A stretch of 64,000 nt of DNA from NCBI GenBank assembly GCA_946902875.1, contig OX336359.1, positions 310,001 through 374,000 on the forward strand. Direction: 5' to 3'. Positions 23,907-35,199 of the stretch are shown one piece after another. A program made the position numbers and the translations under genes. Origin of the DNA: Nematopogon swammerdamellus. Its lineage: Eukaryota; Arthropoda; Insecta; Lepidoptera; Adelidae. Position 1 is the first letter of the stretch. The number at the start of each line of letters is the position of its first letter. The notes beneath the pieces are model-generated. The model was not told where the DNA came from. It saw nothing but the letters and a program-made list of their open reading frames with translations, and ran no database searches.

Positions 23907-24287
23907 GCTAATTAGATTAGGTTTTTTGTATTATGTTTGAAATATTTAAAGGCATTGTTATTATAAACCAAAAAAAAAAACAATATTAACATGAAAACGT
24001 AAGACGTAACGAAATTTATTCGGACAAGGCGCCAAATTTCTCGCAAGCGCTTGTAAATTTGTAGAAGCATTGTTATTTTCCATCAATCACATCCACTTCA
24101 CACCTATCACGACCCATTTATCCGTCAACGCCTTAAAAGGGGCTTTCAAAGTTGATTGAGATCGACACGCGGCTCCTGTAGGCTTCGCCGCCCGCGATAC
24201 ATTCAGTTCCACCGTTCCACTCATAACGGAAGCAGAGAGAATACGCTGACGAACCTTAGGTATTTAGAACATCTAGAAGTACCAGTT

Positions 24288-24550
24288 TTTTTTTTGACAT
24301 GATAACGTCACGTCTTATAAATTGATGAACACCGGCTGCACGCACGAAAAAGTGTCACGTTCCATCTGAGCCTGTGTGTGCAAGCGAGAGCGCGTAACAA
24401 GCGATAGAGAGGCACAATCGGCCCAAGCGTCGGCTTGTACACATTTATCTCTCTGGTTCTAAAATACCAGGGCAGCAGAAATTTAAAGTAGCCTTACCAC
24501 TTTATGACGTTATGCACGTAAAACTATTGTCCGTAAACCGACTTTACAGA
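24288..24550 (-). repeat. MITE-like repeat, inverted copy of 61812-62082
   Basis: Shared blocks are 'tgataacgtca', 'cttataaattgatgaac', 'cgtaaaactattgtccgtaa' and 'accgactttacagacaa'. The ends carry inverted 'ataacgtca' words. About 265 bp, non-coding. Confidence 0.65.
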
Positions 24551-24589
24551 CAACAATTTTTTTTTCTTTTTATGAAAACCAGCATTTGC

Positions 24590-24740
24590 TGTGCCGAGGG
24601 CCCTACGGTGCAGTCACGTCTGTAATTCACCTCTCCTCGAAAAACCACGCTCAGTGAGATGCGGACAGTAGATTTGCGGACTGTTGCTGGTGCGTCTAGC
24701 ATATTGATACGACGCGACGTTTGAAGACCTCCAGGTTAAA
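24590..24740 (-). pseudogene. Non-LTR RT 3'-end relic, same family as 1690-2053
   Basis: It shares 'cacctctcctcg', 'agtagatttgcggactgttg' and 'gaagacctccaggttaaa' with 1730-1840. It covers only the last codons and 3' UTR of that element. Confidence 0.6.
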
Positions 24741-25029
24741 TAATTAGGGATTTGTTGTATTATCTCTGGATTTCTCTGGAATCTCTGTATTATCACTGGA
24801 GTGCTTGCGAATTTTGCTTGCCAGTTCTTCTTCACACGTGTATCCAAGTGTAGGTTACAGGTATAGATTAAAATTATACACTAAACAATAAGTACAGTCT
24901 CGAGTCCTAAGTCGAGGGGGTAAACAGGCACCTTTAAAGCCGATATGGCTCGCAATCGCCGAAATCGATCGAATGTCTATGGGCGTCATTAGTCACCTTA
25001 AATGTTGAAAATGTCACGCTTCCGATTAA

Positions 25030-25170
25030 AAAAATTTTTGGCTACATCGCGTATCTATATTACACTCAAGATTTCAGCCTATCACACCTTGGTGCATTAG
25101 ATGTCATGCCAGTGCTTCTTTTTGGTGGGGCCGGCCGCACTGAACTGTACGGAAAACACGAAAACATCAT
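25030..25170 (-). repeat. Diverged SINE tail, minus
   Basis: Words 'ggctacatcgcgta', 'catgccagtgcttc' and 'actgaactgtacggaaaaca' match the SINE tail in reverse. The rest is strongly diverged. Confidence 0.5.
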
Positions 25171-26097
25171 TCCGCGGCCTTCAGCATCACCAAATAATTT
25201 TACTTTACTTTATTTCACCTGACCTTGCCGTTTCTGGATCAATGGTAGGCCATCCTATGGGTGGTCAAATACTCAAAACGTACTCTAAGTCAAAATAAAA
25301 TTCTTCCGATCGCTTTTCACGACAACAGCGTATCTAATCCTGATCATATCCACCAGCTACAGCTACAGCTACAAGCTCTAAGCACACACATATATACACA
25401 CGGAGCAGAGAAGAGAGTCTATACAGAAACAATTTGCTTAAGAATAGGGAGCGGTGAGAGATTTGCGCCGTCCAATAACTTCCCCGTCGGAAGACAAAAT
25501 TAATGTTATGGTAGAAATTTGTATCATTATTAGTACAGTTGTCTTAACAGTCAGTTGTGTGAACTAATTACAATTCAAATAGCTGTTCTCGACATTCGAG
25601 CATTTACTAGATGATAGGTAGACAAATAAGTTACGCAATGTATAAACAATAAACATTAATAAAACAATCCCTGTCTCAAACTAACTGAACTCAATGTTAT
25701 AACAAACCTCTAAAAGACAAATCTAATAATTTGTTTCAGTTCTGCTTTTTAATTTACAAAAGGATCCTTTCCGATTTCTAGAAAAAAATTTCTGTTTCGC
25801 AGAGGAATTGTGTGTGAATGTACGTAGGTACATACATGTTGTGCTCGTCTGTTATTTAGGCACTCTGTTTTAAAATATTTTGTTTTAAGTAAGGACTTAA
25901 AACAACATTAATAACTGTTATTTTCTATTTACTGTTGCCAAATTAACAACGGGGGTTGCTTTGCGCTTAGTCGGCACACTCATTCTGATCCAGAAGTAAC
26001 CTGAGTGAGCGGTTTCAGAGTAACAAGCATACCCACAGACAGACACTTCACTTTTATATTAGTGGATGAGATGTCTCTAGCTAAATTATTATTTTAT
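25171..26097. other. No supported gene
   Basis: AT-rich with short frames only; no domain or repeat recognised. Confidence 0.4.
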
Positions 26098-26250
26098 TTT
26101 TTATGGAAACTGACACGGTTGGCTACATCACCTAAAACATCCGGGATGTCAGCCCATATAACTACTTGGTGAACTAGTTGCCATGTCAATGCTTCCCTGT
26201 GGTCGTGCCGGCTACACTGAACTGGGCTGAAAGCAAGAACTATTTAGCCG
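26098..26250 (-). repeat. tRNA/5S-type SINE tail, minus
   Basis: 'ttatggaaactgacacggtt', 'ggctacatcacctaaaacat' and 'gtgccggctacactgaactg' are the reverse complement of the SINE tail; the head is missing. Confidence 0.8.
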
Positions 26251-26392
26251 TTTCGATCGAGTGAATACGAGAAATAAACCAGTTTATATGTTCTAAAATT
26301 ACTTTCTGGGAAGCCATCGTTATCTACGAAAATATCGCTATGGATGTTTTACCTAATTTAACCTAACATTAACAGAAAATTTACTCCCACAA

Positions 26393-26983
26393 TCAATTTC
26401 GTAAAGAATGTTCCCTACACATCCCGAACTGTCTGGCGGGCTCGGCACCGGCATAAGTCAGGATGTTTTCGCGGCAATACTCACAAATCAAGGCAACTTT
26501 CCCAGCAAAATGCTCTTCCTGCGCGGTTTCGTCTCCCAGAGGAGGCCCAAATAAGCAGTATTCTTGTCTTTCAAGCGCCTTTTTTCGCCGTCCGATGAGA
26601 ACGAGGGGGGATAAGGAGAGAAGGTTCTTGGGGGGCAGGAGGGACTGAGGGGAAAATAGGGGGAGTTTAGGAGGTAGGGAGGAACTCCATCGAGCGTGGC
26701 GCAGAATTAATGTCGTTCTATTTGTCTAACGGACACGGATGCCGTGGAATATTTTTAGCAGCCGTATTGGCATTGATACGCTCGAATAGAATAGAGCGAA
26801 GCGTTTAGAGTGAATATTGCCCCACTCTCCGGTATGCTTTCTGTTAGACGACACTTTGCATTTGGTTTTGGATAGATTTGGATTCGTCCAGGTGTAAATA
26901 TGAAGATTTATAGCCATCACAGTGACAAATAAATATAGCACATACACAAAAAAAGCAGACATTTTAAATAAAATCGCTGCCAT
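26393..26983 (-). CDS. Coding-like minus-strand stretch, unknown; possible exon
   Basis: The frame starting at ATG 26983 (good context, A at -3 and G at +4) opens with a hydrophobic, signal-like segment, MSAFFVYVLYLFVTVMA. It meets a TAG at 26728-26726, then stays open in the same frame to a TGA at 26395-26393. The second part contains RRKKALERQEYCLFGPPLGD and ICEYCRENILTYAGAEPARQ. A pyrimidine-rich run ending in CAG (26647-26645) and a GTGAGT (26484-26479) would frame an exon at 26644-26485 encoding part of it. I do not recognise a family. It may be an internal exon, a relic, or chance. The two halves need not belong together. Confidence 0.3.
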
Positions 26984-27689
26984 GGTAGGTAGGTGTGCAA
27001 ATTCGTCTATTGTACCTAATTTGTATAAATTGGTATTCAGTAAAGAATATATACATATGCATATGCGGTATGGTAACCTGTCCTATGATCTGAACTTGTA
27101 ATACATCTTAAAAAACGTTTAGATATATTATTTTAACCAATTTTTATTTAAATTATTGTTATTATTTAACACTTTTTAACATTTCTTTGACAGTAATAAT
27201 TTACAATCTTATTCAACAATAAGAAATAAACGAAAATATTATATACTTAATTCTAAATACAATAAATACAATAAAGCCGCCAAGTCTAAATGGCAGTCGA
27301 AGTATTTATTTCTTCTGTTTTTTCTAATAAAAAAGTTTACTACTGACTGGGGCAAACCGGACATTCGATCTAAGCGAAACCTTTATATATTGTTCAAATA
27401 TACTTTACACTTGAATAATATTTAAAGTTTTAGCTCATTGGAAAATAATTATATTGCTATTTAAAATAAACGGAAAAAGAAGACTATAGGTACTAATAAA
27501 ATTTACTACTAAATATTATATTGTATATTTTTTTTTTTAATGAAACTTGTAATTTATTTATTAAAAACATGAATTAAAAATGGAAAAAACAACAGATTAA
27601 AATAAAAAATTATATTGTATGAGATTATCACAGCAGCACCTATTCATCATTCACCACCCTTACAACAACAACAACAACAACACCAAATC
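26984..27689. other. No gene; (CAA)n at 27662-27683
   Basis: AT-rich. A short CAA microsatellite immediately precedes the 5'-truncated RLE retroelement. Confidence 0.5.
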
Positions 27690-29095
27690 CAAATTGCCAA
27701 ATTTACTTTTCAGCTATGTTTTCAGAAAATGAAAAATCTCAAATATTTGACGAATTCAATAACATTTTACCAGGAATAAAAACACTATCGAAAGAAAATT
27801 TATTTCTTCTCGGGGCGCCACTAACAGACGAGTCTATCACACCACTGATGGATGAAAAACAACAGAAGGTTGAGTTCTTCGCCGAACGCCTTAAACATCT
27901 CAATAAGCACGTTGCTCTCTTCCTGCTCCGTCATTGTTTCTGCATCCCAAGGCTCACTTACTTTCTTCGTTGCAGTCCAATTTGGAGGCACGTGGAGAGT
28001 TTGCGAGCTATGGATTATACTATTAAAGCTTTCATGCAACTAATTTTAAACGTACATTTGGAACCCATGTCTTGGAGACAGGCCACTCTCCCGGTAAAAT
28101 TTGGCGGAATCGGCATTCGAAAAGTGGAGGATTTAGCACTTCCAGCTTTTCTATCATCGTCTCATAGTGGTATTCGCCTCATAGGAATAATTCTTACCCC
28201 CTCACTTGGTGAGTTTGAGGTGAGCCACTTGAACGATGCCGTAGATTGTTGGAGGTCTAAGTGTCCAACACAGAGTTTGCCGATTTTTCTGGATTCACAG
28301 GGAGGCTGGGACCTACCTATGGTCAAAATAAATTATAACGAAATTCTCCAAGTTTCAACAGGTGCCGATCGTGCCAGACTTCTAGCATCGTCAGAAAAGG
28401 AGGCGGGTGCATGGCTGCACGCGTACCCTTCGCCCCATATGGGAACCCTTTTGGACGACCAAGCCACTCGCATTTCTGTCGCCCTTAGAGTGGGAGCGAG
28501 GGTATGTCAACCACATGCTTGCATCTGCGGCACCAACGTTGACCCATACGGTCACCACGGGCTGTCGTGCCAGCGCAGCGCTGGTCGTCGTTCGCGGCAT
28601 AGCAGGATCAACATTTTAATAAAACGAGCCCTAGCCACGGCGGACATTCCTAGTTTATTAGAACCGCCTGGCTTATGTCGTGACGATGGAAAGCGGCCTG
28701 ATGGCATGACGTTGACCCCGGGGAGCAAAGGGAGGGCGTTGGTGTGGGACGCAACGTGCGTGGACACCCTTGCCCCCACTCACATTGTCGGTTCCTCCAT
28801 CTCTGCCGGGTCTGCTGCTCTCGGGGCCCAAAATTTGAAGAAGAGCAAATATTCTACGCTGTGTTGCTCCTTTGAGTTTTTAGCCTTCGCCGTGGAAACC
28901 CTTGGCGTGTGGTCGCCCGACGCAAAATGCTTTTCTGATCAGCTCGGAAAGTTGTTAATAGAAAAGTCGGGCGACCGCCGCGCCAAATCTTTTTTTCTCC
29001 AACGAATAGGGCTGGAGATTCAAAGGGGCAACGCGGCTAGTGTTTTGGGCACGGTGGGGGAGTCGGCGGAGATGGATGAAATTTTTTTTATTTAA
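27690..29095 (+). pseudogene. RLE-type retrotransposon, 5'-truncated, C-terminal half
   Basis: 459 codons from ATG 27716, open to a TAA at 29093-29095. The in-frame reading extends upstream to about 27690 (NCQIYFS), so the ATG is internal. It aligns with residues from about 505 to the end of the 971-residue protein at 58320-61235: post-RT thumb region, then GGIGIRKVEDLALPAFLSSS, the CCHC-type knuckle CICG...DPYGHHGLSC, and the nuclease KRPDG...[10 protein letters not shown]. The catalytic RT palm is missing. The divergence from the 58-kb copy is considerable, so this is another family of the same type. No stop or shift is seen in the remaining part. Its 3' UTR is cut by the Penelope-like insertion and resumes at 31346. 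Confidence 0.85.
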
Positions 29096-29100
29096 TAGGT
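29088..29100 (+). repeat. 13-bp target-site duplication, left copy
   Basis: TTATTTAATAGGT is repeated at 31333-31345. It flanks the Penelope-like insertion and includes the stop codon of the host retroelement ORF. Confidence 0.85.
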
Positions 29101-29185
29101 TAATTAATGATATCGGCTTACCGGTGCGATTATGGCGAGCGCATCGCTGCAGCTCGACGTTTCGAGTCCTCTATGGGACCCGTTC

Positions 29186-30433
29186 TCAAGAGGACGTGCT
29201 AGCTCCTCGGGCAGCCAGCACGTCACTGACAGGAGCCCGCCTGCTTCTCAAATTGTAGTGGTGGGTAGGTATGATTTCAGGATTCGCTGCGTTCCTTGCC
29301 TCTTCGGACCTACAGAAATTGCTGACGGTGTCTAGCTCTCGGAAATCGTCGCTTCGGTTCTGTGTTGACTGCAGTGTTGCCAGTACCGGCTTCCATATCG
29401 GCGAGATCTTGAAAGAATCTTCGCGGTTGAAGTTGTCGTGTTTAGCAATTTCTATCGACTCACGGACAATACGCGGCAGATGTCGTTTTTCGGTGGCGAG
29501 AATCTTCACCTGATCGAATCTAATCCAATGATTTTGTCCGGAGTCGATGTGGTCACAAATCGCTGACTTGTCCGCTTGACCTTTCTTGACCGCTCGAATA
29601 TGTTCAGTAACCCTTGTACTGACACTCCGTTTTGTCTGTCCTATGTAGGATTTTCCGCAGGAACACGGTATCTTGTATACCCCTGATGATTGTAGCGGCA
29701 GCCTGTCCTTAGCCGATCGCAGCATGCTTGAGATCTTGCGATGCGGGTGTAACACCGACTGTATGCTCTTCTTCCTAAGAAGTTTCGCTATTCGGTCTGT
29801 TACACCACGTACGTACGGCATGTAGGCAGAAAGTCGCTTCACATCCGCCACCGGTTTCTTTTTTCGCGTCTTCATTTTTCCAAACCGCGAGCCATAGCCA
29901 TTTTCTTTTAAGACACGATGAATCAACGTGGTTTCTTCGGTCAGATGGTCGGCATCACAAAGCCGTTGTGCACGCTGTAATAGTGACTTCGCCACAGACT
30001 ACAGATGCGCCGGGTGGTGGTGCGAAGTTGCGTGCAGATATCGGTTCGTGTGGGTGGGTTTCCTGTACACTGTACTGCCGAAAGAACCGTCCTCCTTCCG
30101 AATTACCAATACATCCAGGAACGCCAGAGCACAGTTTTTCTCTAATTCCATGGTAAATTTTATTTGAGCGTGTACAGTGTTGAGGTGTTCCAGGAATACT
30201 TGTAGTTCATCCATGCCGTGTGTCCAGATGGCAAAAACGTCATTCACATACCGGATCCAAAGGCTCAGTGTCTTCTCGGCTGTCCCGAGGGCGAGTTGTT
30301 CAAAAAACTCCATATACAGGTTCGCCACTACTGGGGCCACCGGAGAGCCCATCGCCACGCCGTCTGTTTGTCTGTAATATTCGCCACAGATTGCATCTGC
30401 AGTCTGTGGCGAAGTCACTATTACAGCGTGCAC
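29186..30433 (-). pseudogene. Penelope-like RT / GIY-YIG ORF, left copy
   Basis: In the minus strand the RT part reads [20 protein letters not shown], then [12 protein letters not shown], then [24 protein letters not shown] at 30001-29999 interrupts the frame where the right copy has CAG (Gln). It continues to the nuclease: [44 protein letters not shown]. These give the GIY-YIG-type Tyr pair, the Arg, the Glu and the Asn. The catalytic YVDD is changed to YVND. The copy is 5'-truncated just before 'GEYYRQTDG' (about 30385); sequence from there to 30433 is the antisense of the other copy. Dead by three criteria. Confidence 0.9.
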
Positions 30434-31215
30434 AACGGCTTTGTGATGCCGACCATCTGACCGAAGAAACCACGTTGATTCATCGTGTCTTAAAAGAAAA
30501 TGGCTATGGCTCGCGGTTTGGAAAAATGAAGACGCGAAAAAAGAAACCGGTGGCGGATGTGAAGCGACTTTCTGCCTACATGCCGTACGTACGTGGTGTA
30601 ACAGACCGAATAGCGAAACTTCTTAGGAAGAAGAGCATACAGACGGTGTTACACCCGCATCGCAAGATCTCAAGCATGCTGCGATCGGCTAAGGACAGGC
30701 TGCCGCTACAATCATCAGGGGTATACAAGATACCGTGTTCCTGCGGAAAATCCTACATAGGACAGACAAAACGGAGTGTCAGTACAAGGGTTACTGAACA
30801 TATTCGAGCGGTCAAGAAAGGTCAAGCGGACAAGTCAGCGATTTGTGACCACATCGACTCCGGACAAAATCATTGGATTAGATTCGATCAGGTGAAGATT
30901 CTCGCCACCGAAAAACGACATCTGCCGCGTATTGTCCGTGAGTCGATAGAAATTGCTAAACACGACAACTTCAACCGCGAAGATTCTTTCAAGATCTCGC
31001 CGATATGGAAGCCGGTACTGGCAACACTGCAGTCAACACAGAACCGAAGCGACGATTTCCGAGAGCTAGACACCGTCAGCAATTTCTGTAGGTCCGAAGA
31101 GGCAAGGAACGCAGCGAATCCTGAAATCATACCTACCCACCACTACAATTTGAGAAGCAGGCGGGCTCCTGTCAGTGACGTGCTGGCTGCCCGAGGAGCT
31201 AGCACGTCCTCTTGA
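30393..31215 (+). pseudogene. Penelope-like GIY-YIG ORF, right copy, truncated
   Basis: The genuine part starts at [17 protein letters not shown] (about 30393) and runs open to a stop after DVLAARGASTSS (31213-31215). Upstream codons of this frame (from 30220) are antisense of the left copy and are not real protein. The whole RT is missing. The nuclease domain is complete: [44 protein letters not shown]. The linker holds the basic run [14 protein letters not shown]. It would need RT from another copy to move. Confidence 0.85.
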
Positions 31216-31332
31216 GAACGGGTCCCATAGAGGACTCGAAACGTCGAGCTGCAGCGATGCGCTCGCCATAATCGCACCGGTAAGCCGATATCATTAATTA
31301 ATATGAATGACAGTGCGGGACTAAAAACTAAT

Positions 31333-31345
31333 TTATTTAATAGGT
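31333..31345 (+). repeat. 13-bp target-site duplication, right copy
   Basis: TTATTTAATAGGT, identical to 29088-29100. From 31346 the 3' UTR of the interrupted RLE retroelement resumes ('gttaattttagttttag'). Confidence 0.85.
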
Positions 31346-31602
31346 GTTAATTTTAGTTTTAGTTTTTTTTTCATTGTTATTGTAATTTTCTAATAAGTGA
31401 ATTTGTACATTGTAATATTGAATTATATATGATTATTTACACCAAATTGTACTCTGAATTTACAACTCCATAAGAAATCGCAATTATCGCAAAGTTACTT
31501 AAAAATTACGTCTCTAAATAAAAAACTTGAAATAATAGTAAATTAATTATAAATAAAAAAAAACCCCGACACATCAAAAACCCTTAAAAGTATTTTTTTT
31601 TT

Positions 31603-31707
31603 TTTATGGGAACTGACACGGTTGGCTACATCACCTACATGATCCTTGATGATCCTTGATGTCAGCCCATAACACCGGTTGACCTAGGTGCAATGTCAGT
31701 GCTTCCC
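31603..31707 (-). repeat. tRNA/5S-type SINE tail, minus
   Basis: 'tatgggaactgacacggttg', 'gctacatcacctac' and 'gtcagcccataacaccggtt' match the SINE tail. A local duplication 'gatccttgatgatccttgat' is inserted. Confidence 0.75.
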
Positions 31708-34244
31708 TTCATTTCATGTTAACTAAGCTTAGTTAATTAAAGGCGTCCGGGGACCGAGTTTATTCTTTTTACATAGCGGTCCCTCGACGTCTCTAATTAA
31801 CTAAGGGAAATTATTTTTTACTTTTTGAATCTATAATTTTACTTTTATTTCAAGGTTCTTAAGAGACGTAATTTTAAGTTGTAATGATTTTGTAAGGTTA
31901 GGTTAGTTAAGTACGGTTACATAAATTCGTTTTGTAATAATTTCAGTTTATTTACTTAAGGGCGACGAGTGAAATTGTAATAAATTGCCATTTTACAGCA
32001 GAGATTTGTCGATATTGTCGAACCAGCTGACCAGATCTTCGTCGTTATGAAATCGGCATCCAAATCGGCCCATACGTTTTGAAGCTACGATGCCACAGAC
32101 AGGCACACAGACACACAGAATGAGGCGTCAAACTCATAACACCCCTCCTTTTGCGTTGGGGATTAAAAATGGAAGCGCCCGCTATTATCAGAAATTCACT
32201 CGTTTTCTCTGATTTTCACGAGGACAAGGACACGGTTAAATATCTCGCCCTGTCTGTGCACACGCACGTTGCCGGAGAAAGGTCGTAAGTCACATTAGCT
32301 TGGTAAATAAATATGTGAACCGTATTTTCTATATCATAAGAGTCAATATACCTGTGAATATACCTAATATAAATCCCGATTTAAATCTAGTAAGACACAT
32401 AAAAATACGTACTGGCGTAGGTGCGGGGGTCAAACCTGATGAACCTTCTACTTTTTTGAAGTAGCATAAAATGTTTTTATGTACAGCTAAATGTTTAAAA
32501 AAATAGTCACGTAAAAGTGCTGAAATTTCTAATTAAATCGCTGGCTTAAGCTATTCTTAATTATATTGTGAAATTAACTCCTTTTAATTCTTTCTCGCTC
32601 TCCGGCTCCACTCCACCTGTCGGGTGAAAAAAATTATAATTTACCTCTAAAGAATGAGCTCCCTCACTCCAGTGTCCAATCTCCAGTCTCCAGTCTCCAG
32701 TCTCCAGTCTCTAGTCTCCAGTCGACTGACGAGAGCCAAACATATTTCCACCGTCCATCTTTTATAATTATTTCTCTGGATAATTTTGAATATTTCAATC
32801 CGTTTTAAATAATATAAAGAGCCGCCAAGTGCGCACTTATTTATGTGATCGAGGGTTGTGTATTATGTGTGTGTGCAAAGAGCATACTATTTTTTGAGAA
32901 CGCTCAACGAAGTCCAAAACAAATAATAAATACATTGAGTAGGTAATAAATACCTCTCACTTGGACTCGCCAACAGTCTATGTAAGTATAAAAAAAACAT
33001 TGAGTCTCTCAATTCCCTGCGTAATTCCTCGTTCTAACCACACTGCATCATCAAATGGTACTCGTCATCCTCCTTGTTACACCGATAACAATTTTGGAGA
33101 ATCGCTCTTTTTCATCAGGAATTTAAATTTATTCAGTGGATCGTGGCCAGAAAGCCTTGGCACCATTTTAGGCCTCTCTGCATAATTATTGATGTGTTCC
33201 AAAATTTCAATATGAATGTTTTAACCATCCATAGGTTCTACAGGAATATGAACGCAATATTCGGACTTTTCGAAATTAATTCCAATACTTTTTTCTACAG
33301 AACCCTAGTCCAGTTCCATTACAATCTAGAGCGTTTTGCATCCATCTAGAGAGCGTGAAAAAATCTGAAACAGAACGGAGGCGAAGAGAATACAGATTTG
33401 TGTAAAGTTTCTGCTTCCTAGTGGCGAGGCGCCGCCTCCTCCGCGCCGCGCGCCGCCGCCGCCGGCCCGAGGGCGTTGCGAATAATTTTTACATAAATTA
33501 CAACTATTTAGTGCGGCCAAGGAAGAATTAGTTGGCATAAATTTTATGGTGCGGCAGATTTTAATTTAATGTTTTAGTTAATTAATTACTTAACCATGCA
33601 AAATACTTTGAGCAGAGGGAATATTTAAATTGTATTAAGTAGGCAGGCATCTACATTGAAGGCTGAAAATTTAACAAGTTAAGAGTTTTCTTTTTTATTA
33701 AGATTTATCTTTTTACACCAAGTGAACTGTTTGAAGTTTGATGTAAGTGCAATAGACACCACCAGGACGAGACGACGCGACGCCGACAATATAGAGTTTT
33801 TTCCCCATTTCGATGTTCGTCCAAACACAAACATTATTATTATTATAACTTTTATGTATTATTAAGGTATCCTTATTATTATTTTATCTTCAGTTCTCAC
33901 GCTCAACTCTTTTGCTACTACCTACTTTCCACTATATTAATCGAATTTCAAACATCCAAAGGTTGACTGTAAGAAATCGCTGTCAAATCTCTGTAATTTT
34001 CTAATGTACTGTTGAATGTTTATGGGAGCAATAAAGCATTTTCTATCCATCTATATTCTACTCGTGTCTATCATTATAAGACCGATTTTAGTGACCAAAT
34101 GATAATTGCTCTGACTTCCATTCCAGTACAACATAAACTGGCGAAAAGATCTCGTAATGGGCGTGCAGTACCTACTTATAAATATTTTTTGAATTTATAT
34201 TTTTAATTAGAAAAATGCAAATCGAAAATCATTGGAAAATATAC
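31708..34244. other. No supported gene; simple repeats and a GC-rich patch
   Basis: 31990-32170 is the repeat also seen at 21790-22035 ('gaagctacgatgccacagac', 'cataacacccctcc'). 32680-32722 is a 7-bp tandem 'tctccag'. 33425-33480 is a CpG-rich run ('gcgccgcctcctccgcgccg'). No coding-like exon is convincing. Confidence 0.45.
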
Positions 34245-34316
34245 ATCCCGACCAGGATTAGAACCTGGGTCTCTGGCTTGAGCCGCCAACGCGATAACCA
34301 ACTACACCACCGGGCC
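34245..34316 (-). tRNA. tRNA-like sequence or tRNA pseudogene
   Basis: On the minus strand a 72-nt segment has an A-box-like TGGTGTAGTTGG, an anticodon-type stem TTGGC/GCCAG around the 7-nt loop GGCTCAA, and a T arm CCAGG-TTCTAAT-CCTGG with a B box GGTTCTAATCC. The acceptor ends GGCCCGG and TCGGGAT pair at only six of seven positions, with two G-U pairs. Position 33 is G instead of U. These defects argue against a working tRNA. It may be a pseudogene or the head of a short retroposon. Confidence 0.45.
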
Positions 34317-34573
34317 GTTACATATTATCTCCAAATTTTCGATCTATTGCACCTTCATGAATGAGGTCGCATAATTTTTGCGATAATTTTTTGAATTTAT
34401 TCGTGATGAGCAATGTGTGTGAAGGCACTTGTTTACAGTAGGTAACATGTTTGATCGCACTTTACCTCTTCTAGGTATTTGGTTCTAGTGCGGTGGTTGG
34501 TCGCGCTGGCGCCGCTTAGCACATTACAAAGTTGTTGACGGATGAACAAAAGTATAACAGATAGAGTATTGTC

Positions 34574-34943
34574 TGCCTCGGTAGCTCAGCGGTGCGGTCG
34601 GTCGACTGATGTTAGGCAACCCTGAGCGCGGTCAGTACTTGGATGGGTTACCGCTCAACCGTTGGAGGCTGACTGTGGTTCGGATTTCACGTAAAAACTG
34701 TAGGTCCCTTCCCTTCTTACTTACGTGGTGGTAGGGTTTATCCCGCGGGTTTGTACCACCGCACTGAATGAAAAGTCGGTCGAAACGGTTATGTAAATAG
34801 TTCGTGTTTTCCGTCCAGTTCAGTGTGGCCGACATGAAATGAAGGGAAGCACTGACATGGCACCTAGTTCACCCGGTGTTATGGTCTGACATCACGGATG
34901 TTGTAGGTGATGTAGCCAACCGTGTCGGTTTCCATAAAAAAAA
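34574..34943 (+). mobile_element. tRNA/5S chimeric SINE, full-length
   Basis: The head 'gcctcggtagctcagcggtg' has a tRNA A box (TAGCTCAGCGG). It is followed at about 34615-34665 by a 5S-rRNA-like segment, 'gagcgcggtcagtacttgga' then 'tgggttaccgct', close to the 3' half of insect 5S RNA. A family-specific body follows, then 'ggtgatgtagccaaccgtgt', 'cggtttccat' and an A-run. The length is about 370 bp. The only other complete copy is 55333-55700; at least seven truncated copies occur. Transcription by polymerase III from the internal boxes is expected from the family type, not shown. Confidence 0.8.
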
Positions 34944-35199
34944 GTGGTATCATCCTAAGGCACCCTGAGAAGAACCACAGAGTGTGGAAGTCCCGCCGCG
35001 GCGCCGGTCGCTGTTCTGTGGTAAGAAGATTATGCCGACGTCACAGAACATTAAAGCTGCCAATGACGTTCCTTTATTTTTCGCTACAAAGTAAAAAGTT
35101 ACTTTTAAGAATATTTTTACGGCAAACTGTATTCTACGCGAGGTATTATAAAATTCAGTATGACAGGCGTTGTGCTATAAAAATAATCCATACCTTTAA

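Larger units (their letters stand above)
29101..31332. mobile_element. Penelope-like element: two head-to-head copies forming a palindrome
   Basis: A left copy on the minus strand (about 30385 to 29101) and a right copy on the plus strand (about 30393 to 31301) meet at their truncated 5' ends. The arms 29101-30006 and 30393-31301 are inverted repeats of about 900 bp with very few differences (S/T at one codon, CAG/TAG at another). The loop of about 386 bp is RT sequence present only in the left copy. Both outer ends read 'taattaatgatatcggctta' in inverted orientation. A further 31 bp (31302-31332) lies between the right arm and the right target duplication, like the extension described for Penelope elements. 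The unit is bounded by the 13-bp duplication. Confidence 0.9.

Noticed and set aside
30220..30392. N-terminal 57 codons of the 331-codon plus-strand frame
   Set aside because: They are antisense of the left Penelope copy's RT; the real right copy begins at about 30393.
34245..34316. Functional tRNA gene
   Set aside because: The acceptor stem has a mismatch and two G-U pairs, and U33 is replaced by G; kept only as tRNA-like.
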